NCBI GenBank assembly: GCA_904066235.2 | Contig: CAJFCV020000005.1 | Span: 1,674,001 to 1,738,000 of the forward strand | Length of the DNA stretch: 64,000 nucleotides | Direction of reading: 5' to 3' | DNA from: Bursaphelenchus xylophilus | Lineage: Eukaryota; Nematoda; Chromadorea; Rhabditida; Aphelenchoididae | Shown: in pieces, positions 45,694 through 56,332 of the stretch | How positions within the stretch are numbered: position 1 is the stretch's first letter | Layout: every line of letters starts with the position of its first letter | Made by a program: the position numbers and the translations under genes | The notes under the pieces: model-generated | What the model saw: the letters and a program-made list of their open reading frames with translations, nothing else | Database searches by the model: none | What the model was told of the DNA's origin: nothing

Positions 45694-46646
45694 ATGAACA
45701 TACGAAGGGCTACCGTGGAGGATTTAGTGAAGACTCAACATTGTAATTTGCTTTGTTTGCCCGAGAATTACCAACTCAAGTATTATCTTTACCACGCTCT
45801 TTCATGGCCCTTGTCTTTCGTCGCTGAGAACCATAATGTAAGTTTTTGATTTGTTTTTGTGTTGAAATTTAGAGATGAAGATAGCACGGAGTTGTTGATA
45901 CCAGAATTCAGCTGATAACTTGTTTAAAAGACTGCTAAATTGAATCATTTTGGGTTTTAGATCTAGTATAACATAGTTGATAAATTTGAACGGAGATTAA
46001 ACAAAAAATCTTCGAATTTTTGCATTGATTAGGTGGAGGAAGTTTTTTTGTGTAAGATGCGGCCTGTTTCCACCCAGAACATCTTTGCTTTGATTTATTT
46101 TTATTCAAAGTTTGTTGCCCCATCAGCGCCTAGTATAACATCCCCCATTTTTAGGGTGAGATTGTTGGCTACGTGCTGGCAAAGATGGAAGAGGACTCCG
46201 AAGACGAACCTCATGGACATATCACTTCACTTGCAGTCAGAAGAGAGTACCGTCGACTAGGAGTGGCCCGGCTTCTCATGGATCAAACGGCTCGAATGAT
46301 GGTGGAAATGTATGGCGCTCGCTATGTATCTCTTCATGTTCGTGTCACCAACCGAGCAGCTTTGCATTTGTACCGGTAAGAGTTTATTTTGAATTAGTTT
46401 TTTCGAATTTTAGGTCAAGTGCAATATAATTTTCTCCAGTTTTTCATCTAAAATCTGTCGTGTTTTAGTGATGTTTTGAAATTCGACATCATGGATGTAG
46501 AATCAAAGTATTACGCCGACGGAGAAGATGCCTATGCCATGAAACGCCCTCTCGTTCAATGGGCCAAGGACCATGGACTTGAACCGTTCGATAAGGAAAG
46601 TTTCTTCAAGGAAAAGGCGCCAAAAGTCAATGGAAAACCCCACTGA
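45694..46646 (+). CDS. naa10: N-alpha-acetyltransferase 10 (NatA catalytic subunit), 3 exons
   Basis: Exons 45694-45837, 46155-46375, 46469-46646; 180 aa. Near-diagnostic NAA10 sequence: [34 protein letters not shown], acetyl-CoA loop [26 protein letters not shown] and [12 protein letters not shown]. It acetylates N-termini of nascent proteins in complex with NAA15 at the ribosome. A TTTCAG site 13 bp before the ATG is a candidate trans-splice acceptor. The tail after the GNAT fold is short and charged. Poly(A) hexamer at 46696. Confidence 0.96.
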
Positions 46647-46695
46647 GAAGTCACACGGATCTCTATTGAGGATTTTATCTTATTTTGTTATTGGA

Positions 46696-46701
46696 AATAA
46701 A
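46696..46701 (+). terminator. naa10 poly(A) signal AATAAA
   Basis: Canonical hexamer 50 bp after the stop codon. Confidence 0.6.
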
Positions 46702-47053
46702 GTCGAAAACTTGATTTTAAGAGAGGGGGTCTAGTGTAATATTTTTTGATCAAAGTAATTGTTAATGTCAATTTAATACTAATCAAAGGTTGGAAAACTT
46801 GTATTGAAGTCTTATTAAGGATTTTTGAGTGAAAATTTATGGAATATTACCGAGTTTTTGAATATCAATTTTTACTTTTTTGTTCATAAATCGCTGTTTT
46901 CCTGTGTTTTCAATTTTAAAAAGATGTTTCTTGCATTTTCAGCAACTTATTTTACTGTCTAACAGTCCACATTGCATGGAGAACGGATAAATTACAAAGC
47001 TTTATCGAAATTCCATCAAATTTGACCTTGTACTTGTCTAAAGTAATATTGAA

Positions 47054-50000
47054 ATGCTCTCTCTTGGCGAGGAGTTTGTCGAGTTTGAAGTGGATTCCCA
47101 GCTTTCGGACATCTTCTTTGATAATGTAAATCGAAAAGTGAGTTTGAAAAAAATTGTGTTTTGCGCAGTGCAGAAAAGTTGGTCTGCACCGTGCGATTGC
47201 AATGGCTTCATTTTGCACAGTGCAAGAAAGTCAATTTTGCACAGTGCAATCGCGATGAGTTTTAATTTTGCACAGTGCAGTCGCGATGACGTTTCGTTTT
47301 GCACAGTGCAATCGCGATGACTTTTAATTTTGCACAGTGCATCTGCGATGACTTTCCATTTTGCACTGTGCAGTCCAAAAGAATTTTTCGTTTTGCACAG
47401 TGCAGTCCAAAAGAATTTGTTTTGCACGGTGCAATTGCGATGACTTTTAATTTTGCACAGTGCAACCGCGATGGCTTTTCATTTTGCACAGTGCAGTCGC
47501 GATGCGGTTTAACTTTGCACGGTGCAATCGCGATGAATTTTAATTTTGCACAGTGCAATTGCGATGACTTTTCATTTTGCACAGTGCAATCGCGATGAAT
47601 TTTAATTTTGCACTGTGCAGTCGCGATGATTTTTCGTTTTGCACTGTGCAGTCCAAAAGAATTTTTTTGCACAGTGCAATCGCGATGACTTATAATTTTG
47701 CACAGTGCAGTCCAAAAAAGTTTCCTTTTGCACAGTGCAATCACATTTTTTTAGATCTGCACAGTGCGCGGGAATGGTGCCATGGGAGTGACGGCCAAAG
47801 GGTTGGATGCACCAGTTTGGCCGTCATTTCGGATTCGCGATGGAGGGAAAATAAATACTCTCAACTTTTCGACCGATGGCATGATTTGCTGCGCTCAGAG
47901 GAAGGAGAACAGCTGTGTGAGTTTACATTACTGTAAAATTTTTTGATTTTTTTTGTATTTGTAGTGGATTTACGTTCTGAAATTTCTGGAAAGCATTTAG
48001 AAAAATTTGATTGGTTTATCGCCGCTTTTTATTGGAGTTTCAGACGAAAAATGGGATTTTTTGAACTTAAAACCCTTATATCTCAGTTCATTGTCCTCAA
48101 CGGGACCTGAAATTTTTACATGTGTCTTAAAGGCTTTCCCTCTTCATCTATGCCCAAATTTCATCCAAATCCGAGTATTTTCAAAATTTGAGATTTTTTC
48201 AAAATTTTAAAATTTTTTGAATTTTTCAATAATTATAGTGGATTTACATTCTGAAATTTTTGAAATCCCTCAGAAGAAATTTATTTTGTTTATCGCCAAG
48301 TTTTATCGGAATTCAGACGAAAAATGGGATTTTTTGAATTTAAAACCCTTATATCTCACAAGGGAATGGTCTGAACTTCCCCCAACGTTCGGGAAAATGA
48401 CTAGTACAGGTGGATAGAGCAGGTCGACTTTGGTAGAAAAAGGCATTTTCCAGCTGCAAAATAAGCACGGCCGACGAGAAAAATCGACCGAAAGTTCCGA
48501 AAAAATTTCCTCTTTCTCTTCCCTCGGAAAAGAAGAGGTGCTTCCAGTGGTTCGGTTGGCCGAGTGGATAGAGCGTCCGCTCGATATTCTTTTGGGGGTT
48601 GGTTCGATTCCGGGGCAGCGCGAGTGGCTATGATAAGGCTTTGGTGACGAAGGTAAAAATTATTTTGCAATTTTTTACGCCTTCTAGAGATTGTAAAACA
48701 CATAATAATAAAGGATTTTCATGTAAATTCCGGCGATTTTTTTCTGGAAGATTCCAGAACGTTCCCAATCATACTCCAATAAGGAGCAAACTGGAGCACA
48801 TCTTGATCATATCGGCGGTTTTGACAAACGTCCACTAGAGTGTTCGGAAAACAGACAGTCCATGACTAGATTATTGGAGTATGACTGGCACCTTTCTGGA
48901 ATCTTATAGAAAAATGGCAAAATTTAGATGGAAATCCTTTATTATTATGTGTTTTACAATCTCTAGAAGGCGTAAAAAATTGCAAAATAATTTTTTTGGT
49001 CCACAAGAGTTTACCTTCGTCACCAAAGCCTTATCATAGCCACTCGCGCTGCCCCGGAATCGAACCAACCCCCAAAAGAATATCGAGCGGACGCTCTATC
49101 CACTCGGCCAACCGAACCACTGGAGGCACCTCTTCTTTTCCGAGGGAAGAGAAAGAGGAAATTTTTTCGGAACTTTCGGTCGATTTTTCTCGTCGGCCGT
49201 GCTTATTTTGCAGCTGGAAAATGCCTTTTTCTACCAAAGTCGACCTACTCTATCCACCTGTACTAGTCACTTTCCTTAACGCTGGGGGAAGTTCAGACCA
49301 TTCCCTTGTCAGTTCATTGTCCCCAACCCGATCTGAAATTTTTACACATGTCTTGTAGAACATCCCTCTTCATCTATGCCAAATTTCATCCAAATCCGAG
49401 CATTTTGAAAATTTGAGATTTTTTAAAATTTAAAAAATTTTTTGGATTTTATTATACTATTTTTTCTGCATTTACGTTCTGCAATTTCTGAGAATCCCTC
49501 TGAAAAATTTGGTTTTGTTTTCGCTGCTTTTTATCGGAATTCAGACGAAAAATGGGATTTTTTGAATTTGAAACCCTTATATCTCAGTTCATTGTCCTCA
49601 ACCCGATCTGAAATTTTTACACATGTCTTATAGAACATCCCTCTTTATCTATGCCAAATTTCATCCAAATCCGAGCATTTTGAAATTTGAAATTTTTTGA
49701 AATTTTAAAAAATTTTTGAATTTTAGGACTTTGTTTTCCTCGAAGACAAGACAAATGACGTCTACCCGGACTATAAACAGAACTGCCGACCCGAATCGAC
49801 CAAAATTATGGGCGCTCAGTGGGTGGCGGACAAACAGATTGTCTACATCACGGACTGCGGAATCGAGTTGTATCAGTTCAATTCGAAACGAAAAACGGTC
49901 AAATTTGTGAAAGCGATTAGCTTTCGGCCTAATTGGTTCGTATTTCATGTAAGTTTGAGGAGATTCCAAAAATTTTTTTGGGGAAATTTGGATTTTGGAC

Positions 50001-53000
50001 CTTATTTTAGCTAAAAAAGCGAGATTTAGGTATGTTAAACTGAAATTTTGGATGGTATTTGATATCGAAAAGAATCTGTATGCTTTTTTGAGTGATTAGA
50101 AAAGCATTGGTCTTCTTTTGAGATCCGTGTTTTTAGTAATTTTTATCAATTTTACATCTAAAATAATATATTTTTTCTCCGAAAAATTCAAATTTTTTTT
50201 GGTCAAATTACTCAAGATTTTTAAAAATTAATTTTTCTGGAATTTCAGCCCCAATCCGACCTTTTGATATGCGCCAGCGGCGTCACAGCGGCAGTTTTGA
50301 ATCCATTTGTCATCCAAAATGGATTCATCCACAAACTTCAACGATTCGAAGTCGATTTCGGATGTTCCCGATGGAAGCCGCGCTTATTGGACCGTGATGT
50401 AGCGATCGCCTCGCTGTATGGACGATTGTATATAATGGTGCTGAAATTCGGACCAAAGGAACATCAAATCGAAAGGCTCAATTTGTTCTTGATGAGCCCA
50501 GAAAGCCCTCCGAAATTGGCGTTTAGTTTGTTATTGAACTTGCAAGGTAATTGAAATTTGATTTTACGATTTTTGTGAAAAAAATTTTTTTTTGGTTTTG
50601 CACAGTGCAGTAGACTTTTTTTATTTTGCACTGTGCGACGAAAGAGATTGTTTTTGCACTGTGCATGAGAATTTTTTAGTTTGCACTGTGCAGTAGGTTT
50701 TTATTTTATCCTGCACTGTGCAGTTTATTCTTTTGTTTTGCACAGCGCGACAAAACAGGTTTTTTGCACCGTGCAGTTGATTTTTTTTGCACTGTGCGAC
50801 GAAAGAGATTTTTTTGCACTGTGCAGTCTATTTTTTTGGAGTTTTGCACAGTGCACTCCATTTTTTTGTGATTTCGCACTGTGCGATAAAAGTTTTTTGA
50901 CTTTGCACTGTGCGAAACGATTTTTGTGAAAAATTTTTTTGTGTTTTTGCACAGTGCAGTAGACTTTTTTTATTTTGCACTGTGCACTCGATATTTTTTT
51001 AATTTTGCACTGTGCGACAAAGGAGATTTTTTTGCACGGTGCAATCGGTTTTCTGGTCTGCACTGTGCGGTTTATTTTTTGTGGTTTTGCACAGTGCAGT
51101 AGACTTGTTTTTATTTTGCACAGTGCAATAGATTTGTGTGGGGTTTTGCACTGTGCGACAAAAAGGATTTTTTTTGCACGGTGCAATATTTTTTTTATTG
51201 TGCACAGTGCAACCAACGAAAGAGATTTTTTTGCACAGTGCAATCATTTTTTCTTCCGGTCTGTACTGTGCAGTCTATTTTTTGGGGGTTTTGCACGTTG
51301 CACTCGATTTTTTTTTTGACTTTGCACTGCGCAATCAACTTTTTTTGCGCTGCATTTTTTTTGTTTTGCACAGTGCAGTATATCTTTTTTATTGTGCACA
51401 GTGCGATAGAAGCGATTTTTTGCACGGTGCAATCAAAGTTTTTCTGGTCTGCACTGTGCAGTTTTTTATTTTGCACAATGCGACAAAAAAAAAATTTGGC
51501 TTTGCACTGTGCAACAAAGGAGTATTTTTTGCACGGTGCAATCATTTTTTTTTGGTCTGCACAGTGAAGTAGACTGTATTTTGATTTTGCACTGTGCGAC
51601 AAAAGGGTTTTTTTGCACGGTGCAATCATTTTTTTTTTTGGTCTGCACAGTGCAGTAGATTTTTTTTTGATTTTGCACTGTGCGACAAAAGGGTTTTTTT
51701 GCACGGTGCAATAAATTTTTTTCTGGTCTGCACTGTGCAGTACAATCTTTTTTGATTTTGCACTGTGCGACAAAAGAAAATTTTTGGCTTTGCACTGTGC
51801 GACAAAGGAGTATTTTTTGCACGGTGCAATCAATTTTTTTCTGGTCTGCACAGTGCAGCAGACTGTTTTTTGATTTTGCACGGTGCACTCCATTTTTTCT
51901 TGACTTCGCACCGTGCGTTACAATTGTTTTGACTCTGCACTGTGCGAAGCAAATTATTTTTGCACGGTGCAAAACAAAGAAAGCTCATTTTGCACAGTGC
52001 AATTTTAATTTTTTTTTCAAAATTTACCCTTAGGCGGTTTCTATTCAGATGGCCCAGTCGGAATCCACACCATTGACAATTTGGTGGTCGTGCATCACAA
52101 ACACACCTCAAAGAGTTTGATCTTCGACATTGGGCTGCAAAAAACGCTGGTGGAAAGAGCACCGGTCGCAGTGACCACAATAAGACTCCACGACCGGATA
52201 AAAGAAGCCTTCAGCAGCTTGAACACATATCATCCGGCATGGGTCACATTCCCGCCGAACTTGATCGCCGATGTGAGGCTGGGAATATTTTCGACGATCA
52301 AAATCGACTTGGAAGGAACGGCCGAGGAAATCCAGGACAATGTGAGAAGGATTTTCCGGACTTTTTTCTTGTAGATTTTGATGAAATTTGGCCAAATTTT
52401 AGACTGGAATTTTTGAAGGAAGCTGTGAGATTTTTGGCTTGTGCTTTCCAGAAATTTTTGGAATTTTTGGATCGAAATTTTGAAATTTTTTAAAATTTTT
52501 AAAATTTTGAAATTAAAATTTTTTTTCGATTTTGGGTTTGAAAAAATGATGGATTATTCTGTATGTAAGGCACAATATTTGTACAAAAATTCAATTTTTA
52601 TCAAGCGAAATCAAGAGAGATATCTTTAAAACAACATTTTTCTGACCTCATTTTGCATGGTCTCTCATGCAAAAAATGTTGAATTCTCAACCGTACCTAA
52701 AAATTTTAAGCCAAAATTTTTACGATTTGATTTATGGTCTATACAGAATATGCAGACCAAATTTGGAGAGAATCCGAGAGTAATTGTTTGAGATATTTGC
52801 ATTTTATCATCAACAACCTATGTTAATACACAATTTTTTAGATGATGCTCCTAGACTTTATAATGAACCGAAAAAATTCGGAAGAATTCTTCCTGAAAAC
52901 ACTACGAAGGCTCTTGCTGAACAAGGAACTCAGTATTCGACAATCGGCCGAGATCTTCACCCGGATTCTCGAGGAGCCAACTGTGGCTCTCAACAACAAT

Positions 53001-56000
53001 AATAAAGGTAAATTTTGGCAAAACCTCGTTTTTGACCACGCTGAAATTGATGATTATGAGTAGACACTTCTGTGTAATGATTTTTTATGTGAGAATTAGT
53101 TATTGGATATCAAAAATTTTCTTTTTTTTGGGATGATTTTTAAAATTTTTTGCTCTTAAGCAAACCACTTCTGTGGGGTATGGAGTTACAGGTCGAGACA
53201 TGTATCAAAAAAATCGCAAAATCTTTCTGATTCAGAATATGTAAAAATTAGCTGCCCAATTTTAGTTTGTAAGGGCGAAAAGACCATCAGAACTTTTCTT
53301 GCAACACCACGCAAATGCCCTTTTTTATACTGGAACTACTAATTACAGTGGCGGATTTGATCCAATGGCAAAAAACGTACCATTTTGCGTCCCGGAAGTA
53401 TCAAAAATATGGCAAAATACCTCCATTTCCAAGTGAAAGACTCCGATTTCAAAAGCGCGTCCGCTCTTTTTGTGAGAGAAATTTGAAGTCGCCCTTCAAA
53501 ACGAAGTTTTTTCACTTGGAGAAGGAGGCATTTTGCCACATTTTTTGATACTTCCCGGATGCAAAATGGTACGTTTTTTGCCACTGGATCAGATCCCCCA
53601 CTATAATTTGTAGTTCCAATGTAAAAAAGGGGCATTTGCGTGGTGTTGCGAGAAAAGTTCTGAGGATTTTTTCGCCCTTGCAAACCAAAATTGGGCAGCT
53701 AATTTTTACATATTCTGAATCAGAAAAATTTTGCGATTTTTTTGATACATGTCTCGACCTGTAACTCCATACCCCATAGAAGTAGTTTGCTTGAGAGCAA
53801 AAAATTTCAAAAATCATCCCAAATAAAAGGAAATTTTTGATAGCCGACAAGTAATTAGTGCATAAAAAATCATTACGCAGCAGTGTCTACTCATAATCAT
53901 CAATTTCAGCGTGATTAAAAACGGGGTTCTGCCAAAATTTACCGTTATATACACCATAGAATTAATTTCTTGAAAAATTTTTCTTGGCCTATTTTTTCGT
54001 ATTTTAAACAACTGAAAATTAGGTTTTTATGAGTGATAAGTGAATTTACAGAGATGTCCTCCAAAGTCAAGCTGAATGCGGAGCCATTTGAGCCCCTAAA
54101 AGTGGATTACAACCAAGTTGTTCGGTCCGTCTTGGTCCCATTGAAGGAGGAACCCAAAATGGATCGAAAATTTTTGTCAGCAATCGCCCTGGAGTTTTAC
54201 GCTGCGGTAAAGGTGAGAACAGAGGGGTTTTGCGACAACTGCCTTAGGCAGATTTTATGTTTTTAAGCAAAATTTTCGAAATTTTTTGGAAAATCCGATA
54301 ATTTTGAGAAAATTTGGTGTTTTCAGAAGTTGAATTGCTGGATAACCGTAGGCAATGAATTTTAAATTTGGGATGATATTGTAGAAAACATGCTGCGAGA
54401 GTTTTTGAAGGGATGTTTTAAGTTTAAAGTGGTGAAACTTCAAAATTTTCAAAAAAAGTTAAGAAAATTACATTTTTTATATATTTTTGGTAGTGAAATG
54501 GTATACTTTAGGTCGAATTGGTATTTTGAAATATATGCTTTCTATGGTGAACATTTTGGATGTCATTTTCTTGCTTTATTTTTGTTTTAAAATACAAAAT
54601 TTTCAAAAAAGCTCAAAATTTTCCCAAGATTTTCGAATTTCCCCCTAAAAATCGAAGTTACCGTATTCCAGAAGGCGGAAATCCCGCTGGAACAGCACTA
54701 TCTTGCCGAGCTCCTCATCAGAACCATGGTGGATGCGAACGAAATGGAGAAATTGAAGCAGTGTCTTCAATATTCGGTCGTGGATGACTCCAAATTTTTG
54801 GCCTTCGAATTGATCACCTTGTCCAAGGAGAAGCCGGAATTCGGCCAGCTCGCCTTGGACATGCTCAAGCGAAAACCCAATAACCGAGAGCAGGTCGCTG
54901 AATTTTACATCAATCGCGGGGAAATCATCGACGCGCTGCGAATGCTGAGAGGCACCCCCATCGACAAAACGTTGAGTTTGCGGCTGCTGGAAGAGGCCTG
55001 GAAGAGCAACGATCGAAAACTGAAATACATGGTCTTCACGCATCTCCGTGATGTCCGGAAGTTGGGCTGGCTGGATGGGAGTTGTGAGTTTTGAAGGGTT
55101 TTGGGATTGGGCGGGTTGATGTCATGGATAAGGTAATTTCATCCGAATTTTTGATGTTTTCCCCGGAGATTTGAGTAGTTTGGGAAAGAAGAAGCCATCT
55201 GTGATAATATTTTATATGGATTTGCGGTTTACGGAGGGATTTGTGACAAGTTTTGAGCAGTTTTGTCAGATGTCATGGAGAAGATAATTTTTTTCGAGTT
55301 GAAGGTTTTTAATGGGAATTTAACTATTTTTGTAATGGAATTGAGATTTTTGATCAGTTAGTCGGCAAAAAACATGTAAGGGCGTATTTTAAAAAAATAT
55401 TTTTGACTTTTTCTTATATCTGCTGGTGAATAAGATAATTTTATGAGAATTTTTGTCGGAAATGTGGCAATTCGAATGGAGAAAAGTTTGGAAATAGTTT
55501 GTTTGAATAGATTCGAGATTTTTTTAGAGGATTATACTTATTTTTCCAAAAAAAATTTGGACGATTTTATCAGATGTCATGGAGAATATAATTTTTTTCG
55601 AATTGGAGGTTTTTAATGGAAATTTGAGTATTTTTAGAAAGGAGAAATGTTTTGTGCTCTGAATTTTAATTCAAAACAGGGTTAAATGGCGTATTTTACC
55701 AAAATTTCGATATTTTTTGATGTCATGGATAACATAATTTTTTGGTCAAACTTGAAAATTTTTATAATGAAATGGTCTAGGCGTATTTTAAAAACAATAT
55801 ATTTCGTTTTTTTTTTACATTTTCAAGCAGTTTCAAGAGAAAAATTTTTCGAATTTTAGCCCCTGATGACCAATTCGACTCCTACATTAGAGAATTCAAG
55901 CAACTTTTTAACCTCGAAGAACTCGAAGAGGCGGACCAACGGTCCCGTCTAGCCAAAATTTCCTCAGTGGCTTCACTGCCAGGCCTAAATCCAAGCCCAT

Positions 56001-56113
56001 CGAGGAATATTTTAATTCCAAGTCATGACTACTTAAACGACTCGATCCCATCTTCCTATCAATCCGACTTTGATATGAATAACGCCCCCGGCGCTGGAAT
56101 CCCCAACTATTAA
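47054..56113 (+). CDS. rmc1: RMC1, regulator of the MON1-CCZ1 Rab7 GEF, 9 exons
   Basis: Exons 47054-47137, 47755-47916, 49727-49948, 50249-50546, 52034-52341, 52842-53007, 54052-54212, 54672-55083, 55860-56113; 688 aa (human ~657). N-terminal beta-propeller: DIFFDNVNRKI-CTVRGNGAMGV aligns with FFDEANKQVFAVRSGGATGV of human RMC1; then YITDCGIELYQ, RDVAIASLYGRLY and IDNLVVVHHKHTSKSLIFDI. C-terminal helical Mic1 domain: ALEFYAAV, LAELLIRTMVDAN and LALDMLKRKPNNREQV. RMC1 supports MON1-CCZ1 in Rab7 activation and late-endosome/lysosome traffic. Its first coding codons of exon 2 contain a TGCACAGTGC palindrome that continues the array of intron 1. Intron 2 has direct repeats and a tRNA-like foldback; intron 6 is a palindrome starting at its donor. 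Confidence 0.9.
47160..47770. repeat. ~21-copy TGCACnGTGCA array, period ~30 bp, RMC1 intron 1 into exon 2
   Basis: Unit: TTTTGCACAGTGCAATCGCG + ATGACTTTTAA. Centre base is A, T, G or C. The array starts 20 bp after the donor and its last copy (TGCACAGTGCG, 47758) lies inside exon 2, which begins at 47755. A 160-residue open frame on the minus strand is repeat only. Confidence 0.88.
48358..49307. mobile_element. 950-bp foldback carrying tRNA-like modules in each arm
   Basis: Ends CAAGGGAATGGTCTGAACTT / inverse AAGTTCAGACCATTCCCTTG. It splits a direct-repeat unit between ATATCTCA and GTTCATTGTCC; the intact join is present at ~49580 in the same intron. Arms carry CGACCGAAAGTTCCGAAAAA, a tRNA-like stretch (48548-48632 and inverse 49043-49124) and ATTCCAGAACGTTCCCAATC (left) at the inner part. 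Confidence 0.75.
48548..48632 (+). pseudogene. tRNA-like module in foldback, left arm
   Basis: TTGGCCGAGTGGATAGAGCG resembles a D-arm/A box, GGTTGGTTCGATTCCGG a T-arm/B box; distance ~35 nt fits a tRNA. The anticodon region (GTCCGCTCGATATTC) does not form a clean stem. A full inverted copy is at 49043-49124. Confidence 0.4.
50597..52010. repeat. about 50 copies of TGCACnGTGCA in RMC1 intron 4
   Basis: Near-continuous copies every 20-45 bp with T-rich spacers (TTTTTTTGATTTTGCACTG, TGCGACAAAAGGGTTTTTTT, GGTCTGCACAGTGCAGTAGA). Higher order ~85-bp units are seen at 51590-51780. Fills the intron almost from donor (50547) to acceptor (52033). Confidence 0.88.
53008..53946. repeat. palindrome starting at the splice donor, RMC1 intron 6
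   Basis: Left arm from the donor: GTAAATTTTGGCAAAACC, CACGCTGAAATTGATGATTA, TGAGTAGACACTTCTGTGTA, GGGATGATTTTTAAAATTTT, then F1. The inverse is read to 53946, ending GGTTCTGCCAAAATTTACC. The core is F1 split by F2a (53346-53603). The last ~105 bp before the acceptor are outside the palindrome. Confidence 0.82.
53346..53603. mobile_element. F2a MITE nested in F1
   Basis: CAGTGGCGGATTTGATCCAA ... TGGATCAGATCCCCCACTA with TA on both sides; inserted at the F1 hairpin turn (GGAACTACTAAT). Confidence 0.75.
55118..55745 (+). repeat. four copies of ATGTCATGGATAATATAATT-type motif, RMC1 intron 8
   Basis: GATGTCATGGATAAGGTAAT (~55121), GATGTCATGGAGAAGATAAT (~55268), GATGTCATGGAGAATATAAT (~55573), GATGTCATGGATAACATAAT (~55720), each ending in a T run, inside ~150-bp loosely repeated units. 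Confidence 0.65.
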
Positions 56114-56183
56114 GGGTTGTAAATTTTGGAGATTTTTTTTTGATTTTTTTGAATTTTTTCGTAGCTTTGTACAGTAATCTTTC

Positions 56184-56189
56184 AATAAA
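56184..56189 (+). terminator. RMC1 poly(A) signal AATAAA
   Basis: Hexamer 71 bp after the stop, in TTCAATAAATTT. Confidence 0.6.
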
Positions 56190-56332
56190 TTTTTGAAATT
56201 GAAAATCAAAAAAATTTTTGTTTTTTTTTGAAATTCCGACCTTTAACCGATTAAAAATTCGGTTAAAATTTCTTCAAGTCGTCAAAATCTGAATCTATTT
56301 ATTTTCCTAAAAATTTTTATGTTTAAAAATAC

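Larger units (their letters stand above)
47955..49700. repeat. direct repeats in RMC1 intron 2 around a foldback
   Basis: Unit words GACGAAAAATGGGATTTTTT, AACCCTTATATCTCAGTTC, CAACCCGATCTGAAATTTTT, CATCCCTCTTCATCTATGCC and AATTTCATCCAAATCCGAG occur at ~47960-48190, 48240-48358 (cut), 49308-49430 and 49465-49690. Confidence 0.7.

Noticed and set aside
47262..47744. 160-codon minus-strand frame in RMC1 intron 1
   Set aside because: Repeat artefact of the 30-bp palindrome array.
50725..51911. Long minus-strand open frames (up to 238 codons) rich in HCA, CTVQ and SHSAK words
   Set aside because: They are read-through of the TGCACnGTGCA array; the same words appear in all frames and on both strands, with no family resemblance.
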